From Azolla caroliniana (lineage: Eukaryota; Polypodiophyta), in NCBI GenBank assembly GCA_043228905.1, contig JBHGNT010000007.1, forward strand, positions 14,756,001 through 14,820,000: a DNA stretch of 64,000 bases, given 5' to 3'. A program made the position numbers and the translations under genes. The notes below the pieces were generated by a model that did not search any database, was not told the origin of the DNA, and saw nothing but the letters and a program-made list of their open reading frames with translations. Of this stretch, positions 1 through 10,565 are shown one piece after another. The stretch's first letter is position 1; each line of letters starts with the position of its first letter.

Positions 1-831
1 TTTATCCGACCGGTCAAGCAGGCAACCTGGCTGAGTCCGATAGTGGTGGTCCCGAAAAAGAACGGAAAAATCCGGGTATGCGTGGACTACCGAAAACTAA
101 ATGCCGCAACAGTGACCGATGCGTTTCCACTACCATTTACGGACGGGGTGTTAGATGCGGTAGCCGGGCACGAAGTTTACAGCTTCCTGGATGGATTTAG
201 CGGCTACAACCAAATACGAATGAACCCAGCCGACCAAGAGAAGACAGCGTTCGTGACGGAATGGGGAGTGTTCGTCGCGGTCGTAATGATGTTCGGACTA
301 AAGACGGCTCCAGCGACCTTTCAAAGGATAATAATGGAAATTTTCGGGGAATATATCCCCGGTTTTATGCAGGTCTTCCTTGACGATTTCGTTGTCTACA
401 GCCGGCACGGAGAGCATCTTGATCACCTCCGGCTGTGCTTGGAGAAGTGCCGCGAGTACCGATTGAGCCTGAATCCGGCCAAGTGCGTCTTTGGAGTGGC
501 AAGCGGCAACTTGCTAGGGCACGTGGTGAGTAAGGAAGGAATCGCAGTAGATCCGGATAAAGTCAAGGCGATTCTCGATGCACCAGCACCAAGTAACGCA
601 AAGGCTTTAAGCCGGTTCCTGGGCCAGATAAGGTGGCATAGCCGGATGATACGGCACCTCGCGGACTTCGCTACACCGTTACATACCGCCGTACATAGGG
701 TACCCTTCCTATGGGCAGAGACGGAGGAGGAAGCCTACAAAGCGTTGAAGGTCATGCTGTCGCAAGCTCCGGTGGTGCAACCGCCGGATTGGAGTAAAAG
801 CTTTCACGTCTTCGTCGACACTCGGACGTAG
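1..831 (+). pseudogene. Ty3/gypsy reverse transcriptase and start of RNase H (element A)
   Basis: Copies element RNA into DNA. The frame is open from base 1, so the protein starts outside the window. Motifs in order: VVPKKNGKIRVCVDYRKLN, then FGLKTAPATFQ, then the catalytic FLDD at about 379-387, then the connection region FLGQIRWHSRMI. The frame ends at a TAG at 829-831 just as RNase H begins (FHVFVD). The homologous reading continues in the frame one base earlier, so one base appears lost near 825. Apart from that the RT looks complete over the part visible. Confidence 0.88.
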
Positions 832-2711
832 CAATCGGCAGCGTTCTGATGCAACTCACAGAGCCGAAATGGTACCGACCGGTGTACTACGCAAGCCGGA
901 AACTCTCAAAAGCCGAACGGAATTACTCTACGACGGAACGCGAGGCATTGGGAATGGTGTATAGTGTCACAAAGTACAGGCACTATCTGCTCGGAAGGAA
1001 GTTTTCCTTCCATGTCGACCATTCGGCACTACTCTACCTGGTCTCGAAGGCATCCCTGACGGGAAAAATTGCACGGTGGACACTGCTACTACAGGAATTT
1101 GAATTCGACATTTTCCACCGACCCGGGGCGCAGCATGTGGTTGCGGACTATCTAAGCAAACTTGAATCCGGAGAAGCAGGGGACGGCGTCCAGGATGAGT
1201 TTCCCGACGCCAAATTGTTCCGGATCACGACAAAACCGGCAACGGATACAACGGTAGCCAACGAAGACACATGGCTAACTGAGATGCACCAGTTCCTGAG
1301 CACCGGAGTTCCCCCGGACAACATGGACCGCGATGAAAGGAAAAGGGTAGCAGTAAGAAGTAGACATTTCTGCTTGGTTGCAGACACCCTCTATCACAAG
1401 GGGGCAGACGGCATCTGGAGACGAGCAGTGCGGAGCGATGAGAAGGATCTAATCCTCAGGGAAGCCCACTGTGGAATTGCCGGCGGGCATTATGCCGGCG
1501 ACGCCACTGCTCGGAAAATATGGCAGAGCAAACTGTGGTGGCCGACCACCCTAAAAGATGTCGTGAAGTATAGCAGAGAATGCGATTTGTGTCAACGACT
1601 GGGCCAACCCACAGAGCAGGCTCGGATGCCACACCACCCGGTCTTGCCCTTAGAACCGTTTCAAAAGTGGGGGTTGGACTTTGTCGGTCCCTTCAAACCA
1701 CCGGCAATGCGAACCGGAAATCGGTATGTCATAGTGGCGACCGACTATTGCACCAAATGGGTAGAAGCAAAGGCCTTACGGGACAACACGGCCGCTTCCA
1801 CGGCAAAGTTTCTGTACGAATGCATATGGTGCCGGTATGGATGCCCGATCGAGCTTATAAGTGACCAAGGAGGACATTTTCTCGGGCAGGTAGTAGAAAG
1901 CCTGACGTCATTTTACGCGGTGGTACATAAAAAGAGTACACCCTACTACCCTCAAGCCAATGGACTGGCGGAATCAACGAACAAAACTCTGCAGAACATC
2001 CTACGAAAAATCGTCAACGAGAACCGGACCGACTGGGATACGAAATTGCAAAGCGCGCTATGGGCATACCGAACAACGTACAAAACCAGCATCCGGACAA
2101 CCCCGTTCCGACTAGCATTCGGGTTAGAAGTGGTCATGCCGGTAGAGTTCCAGATCCCCAGCTTACGGATTCAGGTAAAGGAGCACTTAAGTGAGAACGA
2201 GTCCGAACGAATCCGACTGGCAACGCTGTTGGAATTAGAGGAAAACCGAATAGCCAGCTTACTACAACTCGAACTGGAGCAAAGGAGGAGAAAAGCCTTC
2301 GTGGACCGACACCGGCGTGGCAATGAAAAGGAGTTCGAAGTCGGGAAACCGGTGCTACTATTCCAGACAAGGATGGAGAACATGCCGGGAAAGTTGCAGT
2401 TTCGATGGACCGGACCGTTCTGGATCACCAAGGAGTACAATGGGTCGTATCAGCTCGGCATGTTGTCTGGAGATGTCATCGGCAAGTGGGCAAATGGATT
2501 TTGGCTAAAGCCGTATAAAGGAAATATGCCAGCCAACCCGTTCAAGCGAAACCCGGAAATCCGGCAAGAGGAAGAACCGATACCGACAGATGCTGCTGAA
2601 GACATTCGGACCGAGGAAGAACCGACACCGATACTGACGAAGACCATCCCGGAAAACCGACACGAACCGACCCGAACCGACCCGAACAAAGCGGGGGGGA
2701 CCAGCAAATGA
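826..2711 (+). pseudogene. Ty3/gypsy RNase H and integrase (element A)
   Basis: Continuation of pol after the 1-nt shift. RNase H: YYASRKLSKAERNYSTTERE followed by VDHSALLYL. Integrase: zinc-binding region with HYAGDATARKIW and CDLC near 1487-1600; core with DFVGP (about 1680), ISDQGG (about 1858) and ANGLAEST (about 1960), giving the D, D, E triad. The C-terminal part has QFRWTGPFWI, a GPY/F-like module (about 2397). No chromodomain follows. The tail is Pro/Glu/Thr-rich. The stop at 2709-2711 precedes an A-rich spacer. Confidence 0.88.
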
Positions 2712-2927
2712 CATGGTCCAAGCAAAAAATAAAAATAAAATAAAATAAAAAATGACGTGGGCAGAATCGACGTGAATCATCGTAATGATGGGGAGATCAC
2801 AAGAGGTGGGAGCGCCACCATGCAACGAAGAGGCGCCATGCATTAAAGAAGAACATGTGCGCACTTGCTATTTAAAGCAGAGAACGTGGGCACTCACACG
2901 CGGCAAACAAGAAAGGACATACTAATT
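2712..2927. other. Spacer between pol and the downstream ORF of element A
   Basis: Starts with an A-rich tract (about 2726-2751). Two TATA-like motifs follow: TATTTAAA at 2869-2876 and, just inside the ORF, TATATAAG at 2986-2993. They could drive a separate transcript for the downstream ORF. No splice signal was established. Confidence 0.4.
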
Positions 2928-5900
2928 ATGGCGGGAGAGGAACATGCGCGGGAAATGAAAAAGGACGGCTCGAGGCACAACCCACTATATAAGACACAGG
3001 CCTGCGAAGGGCTCACGTTTTACGAATTTTCCTACATACAGGCGAAGAAGCACAGAAGAGCGACCCGACGCACACAGCACACACAGCACGATCCCGAACA
3101 CCAGGCAGCAGACGAAGAATTCGAAGCAATGGTACTGTCGGAAGAGGCACGCCAATGGATGAGGGAAAATGGGTTAAAAGGCTTGCTGCGGATCGCCGAC
3201 GCTCCACCACACGCAGAACCAGAGCAGGCGGCAGCATCGATCGATATATCAGAAGTCACGGAAGGAGTGGTGCAGGCACTCACGGGGATCAAAGCGGGAG
3301 GACTGCAAACAATCGAAAACCCTTCCAGTGAAATCCTGTTCGAATATTTCGGGGAATACTCTATCAGTAGCAAGGCGTACCGAACGCAGGGCGGAGAGAA
3401 CCTGCTGTTCGGAGAAGTGGCCCGCGCTATGATGGAATACGGATTCGTGAATCCCCGTCCCCCAGCCATAGCCAAGTATCGGGCAGCATTCTTGATAGCA
3501 GCGTACGAGGGCTTACAAATAGACTGGCTCCATTTCATAACCGAAGGATTGAAGGAGGCCATCAAAAATCTGGTGGAAGGAAAAAGGCCATGGGCCAGGA
3601 TAGCACAATGGCTAACGGTGTTAGTCCCACCGGTACTCCCCATCACACAAAAGAAAAGAGGTCGGCAGGAGACGACGCCGAAACAGGTCACAAAGCGCCG
3701 ACAGATCTTGGAGAAACACACCCCCGGATGGACCCCGCAAGAAGCAGAACAGCAGGGGGAAGGACCATCCCGACAGCAACAGGAACCGGCCACAAAGGCA
3801 AAACCGGCAGGTAAAGGCAAAGGGAAAGCGGCTGAGGAGGAACCGGTAGCGCGCAAACCAATCCATATAACGCTGCGACGGCCGGAACCGGAACCAGAGG
3901 TCTCTAGACAAAAGGTTCGTCTGGTACCCACACCGGAGGAGGAAACTGAAACAGAAGACTCATCCGAACCCCTAGTAAGACTCCCAGCAAGACAAGGTCG
4001 GGAGAAACGGGCGAAAGGACCGGCTCCACCAGTGGACAGAACTCAGCAGAGGGCGCAAGGACCATCTCCAATAGCCGAGGCGGAAATAGCACCGGAACTT
4101 GTACCCAGGGAAGCAGCACCGACACCGGTTGGGCCGGACTTCAGAAAACCGGTCATCCCAGAGAAGAAGAAGGAACGAGCGCCAGAGCCAGAGCCAGAGA
4201 AGAGGCCGGAAAATCAGCCTGGTTTAAGTGAGCAAGGCCACCCCGAAATCGGAAGAACAAAGCCACAATGGTTGAGATGGCTTTCGGAGCAGTTATCGGG
4301 AGTAGCGGACCAGTTAGAGAAAGAAGAAACGTGTCGGCAACAGCTGACGCATACAACAACGCAGGAGTTGGTCGTGCTCCGAACACAGATTGAGGAAATG
4401 CAAGGGGAGCTGTTGCAGGCAAGGGAAGGAATCCAACAAGCACAAGCTGTCACCGAGCCGGTCGGGACAACAAGGAAGCAACCAGAACCAGAACCGGAAC
4501 CGGTAGCCTTGCAAACCGGCCCTGAGACGGAAAAAATAATAGAAACCTTACGAGAGGAGTTACAAGCTCAGGAGGTATTAAGGGAAAGAGAAAGGGAGCA
4601 GCGGAAAGCGGTGGAGGATAACAGACGAAAAATGGAAGAAGGCCTTCGGAAAGGTCGAGCCGCTAATGACCGACTGCAAGAAGAAAAAGAGAAGCTGCAG
4701 AAGGAGAAGGACCGACTACGTCGACATGCCGAACAAGAGATAGAACGACTGCAGGAAGAACTCCGACAATAGAAGGACCGGGACGATCGGTTAAGAGCTC
4801 AGGCAAACCGACGCCTGAAGCAGAAGACGGAGGACTTCGACCGTCTCTACCGAGATCACAAGCAGGCCGAGTCGGACAACAAAAAACGAGCAGCAGACTA
4901 CGACCGGCAAATAGAGAAGCTGAAAGAGCAGCTCAAAGAGACCCGATTAGACCTGGCTAAGGCGATGGATGAGGTCAGTGCCAACAAGGAAGCATTGTCG
5001 GCGGAAATAGCCCAAGCAACGGAGAGAAGGAAGGAATTAGAGGCGCTAAGGCGGGAAAAGCTGGACCTGACCAAGATCAGGAATGAAGAAAAGGAAAAAT
5101 CGACCTTCACGATCAGCAAACTGCAGAGTACCTATGAAAAGCAGAAAGCAGATTACGAGGCCCAGGCTCAGATAATGGCCGACATTATAAAACGGGCAAG
5201 GAAGGAAAAGCAGGAAGCTTATGCGCATGCTAAGGCAGGAGTTGACCGGATCAAGCTCATCATGTCAGGATGGAGTACCCGAGCTCAGGCAAGTATCAAC
5301 GAAAGTACGGAAAAGCTATGGAAGGAGTGGTCACAACAGGCAGCCGAGCTGCATACACTCCGAGCGGATGCCGAGAATCGGAAGAAGACCGGCGACAGGT
5401 TCTACAAGATGGATGAAGAAAGTATCGTCGCCATTCGGGAGGAATTGTCGGAGGATTTCTACACTTTAGCAGAAGAACACCTCAAAGAAATCCGAGGGTT
5501 GGTAGAGAGGTTGGATGACGGGCAGCTCGCAACTCAGTTGGAGTTGGAGAGATACGAACAGGACCGGGTACGACAGGAAGCTAAGGGAAGAACGACGCCA
5601 ACCACTATTGGTGAGGGAACGCGACCGGATGAAGATGAACCAACCGACACCGAACAACCCCGACAAGGAATACCTGAAGACGAACTCGAAGAAGAGCAGG
5701 AGCGGACCGATGCCGGAGAAGAAGAAGAGCTGAGACCGGAAGACACCAGAGCAGAGGAAGGAGGCATATCAAGTCGACCAGTCGAGACCGGAGAAAACGA
5801 CACCGGTAACAGAACAGAGCCAGGAACGGAGGGAGAACAGGAAGAACCCGGACGAAACGGTGAGGAAGCACCGGCACCACGGAATCAAGCAGAGCCGGAG

Positions 5901-6032
5901 CAGAAAATTTTTACGGAACAGCCTACCCAACAGGAGGTCGGAGACCAGGAAGGCAAGGAACAGGAACAGGAGGAAGAAGCACCACTTGACACTATCGAGC
6001 AAAGTGTGCTCGATATTTTGGAGGAAGACTGA
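2928..6032 (+). pseudogene. Extra ORF of element A: helical head plus long coiled coil, split by one TAG
   Basis: Function unknown. First ATG is at 2928; an ATG at 3129 (MVLSEEARQWMRENG) is an alternative. The reading frame is open to 4769, interrupted by TAG at 4770-4772, and then open in the same frame to 6032, about 1035 codons in all. Order: Arg/His-rich start; a helical domain at roughly 3240-3630 (FEYFGEYSISSKAYRTQGG ... ARIAQWLTVLVPPVLP) that recalls the plant transposon-associated domain found in some Athila-like third ORFs (weak resemblance, inference); a Pro/Glu/Lys-rich linker; a long heptad-rich coiled coil at about 4300-5570; and a very acidic Glu/Pro/Thr tail. No signal peptide or membrane segment is seen, so it is not a classical envelope protein. 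The coiled coil continues smoothly across the TAG, so TAG most likely replaced CAG. Confidence 0.7.
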
Positions 6033-6039
6033 GGCCGGG

Positions 6040-6082
6040 TGTGGATTCGAAGTGCAAGGCACTTTCCCACGGGCGTGCCATG
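6040..6082 (-). other. Inverted PBS-like hairpin block beside the A LTR
   Basis: Read on the minus strand, 6080-6063 is TGGCACGCCCGTGGGAAA, followed by AGTGCCTTGCAC. This matches, in inverted orientation, the block that follows the Q 5' LTR at 7015. The block can fold (GGCAC/GTGCC stem with an inner CCC/GGG). It lies between the stop of the coiled-coil ORF and TGTTGGCC at 6083. Confidence 0.6.
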
Positions 6083-6461
6083 TGTTGGCCGGTCAGAAGA
6101 GCAAGGACAAGTGGGAAGGCGGATCGGATAATAGGAAGTAATAGTAGAATTATTATTCGGAGGGACGGATTCGGTACAGTTGTACCGATCCGGATCCGAA
6201 CCGATTCGCATGTCGGTTGCCTAAGCGCACCGATTGTAACCTTGCCGGATGCCTATAAAAGGATCCGATGATTTGTAAAGTGTTTTGACGGAAGTAATAC
6301 AATAGTAATTGTCGTGTATTTATCTGTATCTCGTATTGTTTGCCGTCCGTGCTTATTGTAATTATCTGATGCGTGTAACCTAACATCCAATCCTTACCAC
6401 CCCTTTGGAGAAGTGTCGGATAGACACCTGTGTTGAGGCTAGTCCGGCCAGACAGACAACA
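6083..6461 (+). repeat. LTR of element A (probable 3' LTR)
   Basis: Begins TGTTGGCCGG and ends CAGACAGACAACA (TGTTG...CAACA). A TATA box CTATAAAAGG lies near 6250 on the plus strand. An alternative start at TGTGGATTCG (6040) would place the purine-rich GAGGCCGGG directly upstream as polypurine tract. No second copy is in the window, so the boundary is inferred. Confidence 0.55.
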
Positions 6462-6474
6462 CTATTTTAAAAGG

Positions 6475-7009
6475 TGTTGTATGTTTTAGGGTTAACATTT
6501 ATGATGATTGGTGATAAGCATTGAGAGATTGATTATGACATTGACAGTGATGAAGATGGAAATGGTGATGGCGATAAGAATCATTATGGGTGATAGCATG
6601 ATGTGCATTGAGAAGCATTGCGGGGTGGTGGGTGGTGCCTAGAATGGCTCCACCCCCCTCCCAAGGGGGTTCAACGTAAGGGGAGATAGAAGAGAGAGAT
6701 GACAAGAGAGAGATTGAGAGAGAGAGAGAGAGAAATGGTTATTCATGTTTCATTCATTCCCCATAGGGGGTTAAATAGTACAAGAGGGGGTAGATACATA
6801 GGGGTGTAAGCCCCCTCGAGCATTCATACTGGACACTCACTCACACCTCCTCGTATCCATCCACATGCACACGTGCACGTGTGCATGTGTTCACATACGT
6901 ACAGACTCACAATTACATTTATGTCCCCTACACATACACAACAACATCATGATAACATTCGACCCTCGCTCATCACATTGACTCTCCGTACATCTCGTAC
7001 AGGGTAACA
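6475..7009 (+). repeat. Element Q 5' LTR
   Basis: Starts TGTTGTATG and ends CAGGGTAACA. Contains a GA-rich run near 6700-6735, a weak TATA-like GTTAAATAG near 6771 and a CA/TG-rich stretch near 6861. Nearly identical to 9104-9636, with small length differences in the GA and CACGTG runs. Confidence 0.75.
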
Positions 7010-7014
7010 CAATA

Positions 7015-7032
7015 TGGCACGCCCGTGGGAGA
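7015..7032 (+). other. Primer binding site of element Q
   Basis: TGGCACGCCCGTGGGAGA, 5 nt after the LTR end. It closely resembles the TGGCACGCCCGGTGGGAC-type PBS I recall from angiosperm Tat-lineage elements (family knowledge, one gap). Confidence 0.6.
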
Positions 7033-7322
7033 GTGCCTTGCACGTCGATCCCACATGCCTTGATGATGATATTTCTTCGACCGGAACTTCCATCGGTCCT
7101 TTCAACGATCGACTCCCTCAATCGGAGTGCTTGACTCGAACATCTTTGTCGGTCAACAAATCTTTCCGCGACACAACATTCTCGTTCTGTCGGCTTACGA
7201 ACTTCGTCATGGGTCTAAAATAACATTGTGTGTTTGTGTGTTCTTCTTTCTATTTTGTGAGTTATCGTGATTCAATTACATTGATTTCATTCAAGTTGAT
7301 GAGTTTTTAAAATGATGTATTA

Positions 7323-7409
7323 TACCCTCAAATTTCTAAAATTTCGTTCTGTACCCTCACGGTTTTGAAATTTCATTTGCTAACCTCAAGTTTTTAAAAT
7401 CTCACAAAT
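7323..7409. repeat. 29-bp imperfect tandem repeat, three copies
   Basis: Units at 7323, 7352 and 7381 each begin TA(C/A)CCTCA and contain a T/A-rich core. Confidence 0.6.
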
Positions 7410-8886
7410 GCCCCTCTCTTCTCTTTTTTCCTCTCTCTTGTTTTTCGATTTCATCTATAATTTCACTTTTACTTTTAGGTCATTTTTTCCATTTTTCTGT
7501 TTGTCTTCTACTCATTTTCTTACATTATTTTTTTTCCCCCTTACATTTTGCGTCTTCTCTAGTCTTCTACTCTTGCGTGCTTCCTTCTTCTTGGTGTTAA
7601 CTGCTGCATCTTCTGTTCTTCTTGTCTTTCATTTCCTTTTCTCTGTTCTTCCACTGCTAATGGTGCTTCTCTTTCCACTTTGTTTCATCGTTTCTCTTCT
7701 TTCTTTCTTTGCGAGTTCTTCTTGTTTGATGTCTTCTGCAAATCTTCTCTCTTTCTTCCTTTGTTTCTTCCACTTCTTCCTGTTCTATTTTGGTGTTTCG
7801 GGGTAGGGAGGAAACACGACCGTCACTCTCCCTTTGCTTGCACTCATCTCCTTCTTTGTGCTGCCGCCGTCATTTCCGTTGCCCAACCGTGGTTGTCCGT
7901 CTCTGTCCGGTCCTTACACCTGCTACCGCATCATCCTGCCGCTCCAATCGTTGATGTTCGGCCCGTCCGTTCTCGGCTGTTTGTCTGTGTCTCCGACTCC
8001 GTCCGGTCAGTCAGTCAAATCCGGCCGTTATTGTCTGTCCGGCCCGTCGTTTCAACGTCATCGCCGTTCTGGCCGTCGGTTCTCCGGCCATTCTTGTTGC
8101 TTTTCGGCGGTGTCGCTGTTTTGGTTGTTGTCCAGGCGCTTCTCGGGCCGCTCCGATTGCTCATGTTCGGTCACTCTCCGGCCTATCCGACCGCTCGAAT
8201 TGCTGTTCGTCGTTGTCATCGTCTCCTTCGCTTTTCGGCGGCTCTGTCCTCGTCGTCGGCTCCGTCGCTTTTCGGTGTCCATGTCCCATCGTTTGGCTGT
8301 TGCCATTGTCGTGGCTGTGAATTTCGGATATCGTCTCTGTCGCTCTTCGGCTCTGTCCGGCAGTCGTCCCACTGTCTTCCAATCGTGTGTCTGGTTTGTC
8401 CGTCTGTGTGGTCGCCTGTTCGGCCCATTTGACCCATCCTACCGTGTCTTGTGTCTTTTTGGTCACCTTTGTCTAGTGCATCCGTCCGTATCTTTCCAGC
8501 GCTATTAGTTGATATCTGGTTTGCATCTGCATCTCCTCCTTCTTCTTCGGCCCTTCGGTGTTAACCGGCTCCGGTTCTGGTTCCGATTCCGGTTTCGACT
8601 CTCTGTGTTGCTTCTTTTAGAACCACCTCTCGTGCATTCTCAGCACATCCTGCCGGTCTCCGCTCCACACACTGCGATTTTCTCCGCAGTCTCCTGGTGG
8701 GCTTCTCTTTCCGGTCGTGCTGGCACCGGTTCCCACTGCATCGCAGTTTGTACAGCCGTGCGTCTTGCACCACGCTTTCAAAAACACGCACATTGTCGCT
8801 AACCGCATCGGAAACCCGCACATTGACACTAATCGCAACCTCGCACAACCATTGTGGCCATTCATGCATTCCTCCATCGCATCATC

Positions 8887-8955
8887 ATTTCTTGCACTCG
8901 TACACAAACATTTCTTGCACTCGTACACAAACATTTCTTGCACTCGTACACAAAC
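8887..8955. repeat. 23-bp tandem repeat, three perfect copies
   Basis: Units at 8887, 8910 and 8933, each starting ATTTCTTGCACTCG and ending CACAAAC. Confidence 0.9.
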
Positions 8956-9103
8956 GTCATCGTTTCCATTTCTTCGCTTGCACATACATTGAACATCGTC
9001 GCCGTCATTTGCATGTTTCTGTCATTTCTCGCACATCATGCTGCCACGTTCTCTTCTTGGACTTCTTCATCAAAGGGGGTCCGCCGTTGTGGTCGCCAAA
9101 AGG

Positions 9104-9636
9104 TGTTGTATGTTTTAGGGTTAACATTTATGATGATTGGTGATAAGCATTGAGAGATTGATTATGACATTGACAATGATGAAGATGGAAATGGTGATGG
9201 CGATAAGAATCATTATGGGTGATAGCATGATGTGCATTGAGAAGCATTGCGGGGTGGGGGGTGGTGCCTAGAATGGCTCCACCCCCCTCCCAAGGGGGTT
9301 CAACGTAAGGGGAGATAGAAGAGAGAGATGACAAGAGAGAGATTGAGAGAGAGAGAGAGAGAGAAATGGTTATTCATGTTTCATTCATTCCCCATAGGGG
9401 GTTAAATAGTACAAGAGGGGGTAGATACATAGGGGTGTAAGCCCCCTCGAGCATTCATACTGGACACTCACTCACACCTCCTCGTATCCATCCACATGCA
9501 CACACGTGTGCATGTGTTCACATACGTACAGACTCACAATTACATTTATGTCCCCTACACATACACAACAACATCATGATAACATTCGACCCTCGCTCAT
9601 CACATTGACTCTCCGTACATCTCGTACAGGGTAACA
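9104..9636 (+). repeat. Element Q 3' LTR
   Basis: Second copy of the 535-bp repeat. Its right edge cuts directly into the 3' part of the element B 5' LTR at CATTATTC (9637). Confidence 0.75.
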
Positions 9637-9714
9637 CATTATTCTTATTTTCATTTCTTGCTTTCTTCCATTGATTGTTTAAGACTCGGTTGTGGCCGAG
9701 CCCCATTTTGCACA
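9637..9714 (+). repeat. Element B 5' LTR remnant (U5)
   Basis: Aligns with 19652-19730 of the B 3' LTR, including the hairpin CTCGG-TTGTGG-CCGAG at 9685-9700. A degraded initiator-Met type PBS (TAGTATCAAAGC, two mismatches) follows at 9718-9729. Confidence 0.85.
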
Positions 9715-9752
9715 AACTAGTATCAAAGCCAAGGTTCTAAACCTTGAAGAAA

Positions 9753-10565
9753 ATGGAAGATTCATTTGGAAGCATGTTCAAGTTCACCGGCTCCAACTAT
9801 CCAGTGTGGAAATCGAAGATGAGGGGCATGCTCATGGTCAAAGATCTCTGGTTGCCGACGCAGTTTGGAGACAAGAGGCCAGACAAGATCGATGCCATGA
9901 TGTGGGAGGTGATGCATATGAAGACAACAACATACATTCGGTGTTTCATTGGCATGAGATTGTACAACAACTTTAATGAAGAAAGTAAGGCACATGTGCT
10001 CTAGGAGAAACTCAGCACCATGCTGGAGAGCAAGAACGTCGTAAATCGGGTTTCGGTATTCCGGAAGCTACTAAAACTCCAGTACCAAGACGGATCCAGC
10101 ATGGCGGAGCACATGAATGCATTCCAACGGCTCATAAACCAAACAACCTCGTTGGAAGTACCTCTAGTCAACGAAGTACTTGCGTTGCTCCTGCTCGGTT
10201 CCCTCCCAGATAGTTGGGAGATGCTAGTTGTCACTTTGGGCAACGCCAGGCTAGAAGGAAAACAGTTGTCCCTAGCAAGGGTAAAATCAAGCTTGCTAGA
10301 TGAAGAACCTCGCTGGAAGGACCGGGAGTCTGGAACCGATCCGAAGGCCTTGGTCATAGAAGATGACCATAACCAGGGAAGAGGCCAAAATCGAGACAAA
10401 TCGGGGACGAGGTCGAAGTAAAAGGGAAGGCCCACCTGCTTTTATTGTGGAAATCCGGGGCACTTCCAGAAGAATTGCTAACACTTCCGGAAATCCAAAG
10501 GGGGATCTGACATTCCGGAACCGAAGAAGATTTCGGAAAGAAAAGGAACGTCTGCGATCGGGACA
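9753..10565 (+). pseudogene. Copia gag remnant (element B)
   Basis: Nucleocapsid/capsid protein of the virus-like particle. Starts at ATG 9753 (MEDSFGSMFKFTGSNYPVWK), the equivalent of the intact start in element P at 63107. An amber stop at 10002 replaces a Trp codon seen in P. The zinc knuckle CFYCGNPGHFQKNC (about 10436-10477) is kept, but stops flank it (TAA before and directly after). Confidence 0.85.

Larger units (their letters stand above)
1..6461 (+). mobile_element. Element A: Ty3/gypsy (Tat/Athila-like), 3' part
   Basis: Contains reverse transcriptase, RNase H, integrase, then an extra coiled-coil ORF, then an LTR. Its 5' LTR, gag and protease lie left of the window. The integrase has the STPYYPQANGLAEST motif, which is close to the form seen in plant Tat/Athila lineages (family knowledge); assignment to that clade is inference. 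Two lesions are visible: a 1-nt frameshift near 825 and an in-frame TAG at 4770. The right boundary is the end of the LTR at ...GACAGACAACA (6461). Confidence 0.85.
7033..9103. other. Internal region of element Q, no recognisable protein
   Basis: Pyrimidine-rich leader, then a C/G/T-rich stretch (about 7850-8500) with long but low-complexity open frames on both strands. None resembles a known domain. Includes a 29-bp repeat in three imperfect copies (7323-7409) and a 23-bp repeat in three copies (8887-8955). CAAAGGGGGT at 9071-9080 could be a polypurine tract but sits 24 bp before the LTR. Confidence 0.5.
6475..9636 (+). mobile_element. Element Q: non-autonomous LTR element with Tat-type PBS
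   Basis: Two direct repeats of about 535 bp (6475-7009 and 9104-9636) flank about 2.1 kb without recognisable gag or pol. A PBS-like sequence lies 5 nt after the first repeat. The flanks AAAGG (left) and CATTA (right) do not match, so no target duplication supports a simple insertion. It fits a LARD-type non-autonomous element rearranged on at least one side. Confidence 0.65.

Noticed and set aside
3032-3931. 299-residue minus-strand frame
   Set aside because: Antisense shadow of the coiled-coil ORF; no domain.
7408-8508. Two overlapping plus-strand frames of 132-250 residues
   Set aside because: Phe/Ser/Leu- or Arg/Ser-rich low-complexity translations with no domain and no start context; composition artefact of pyrimidine-rich DNA.
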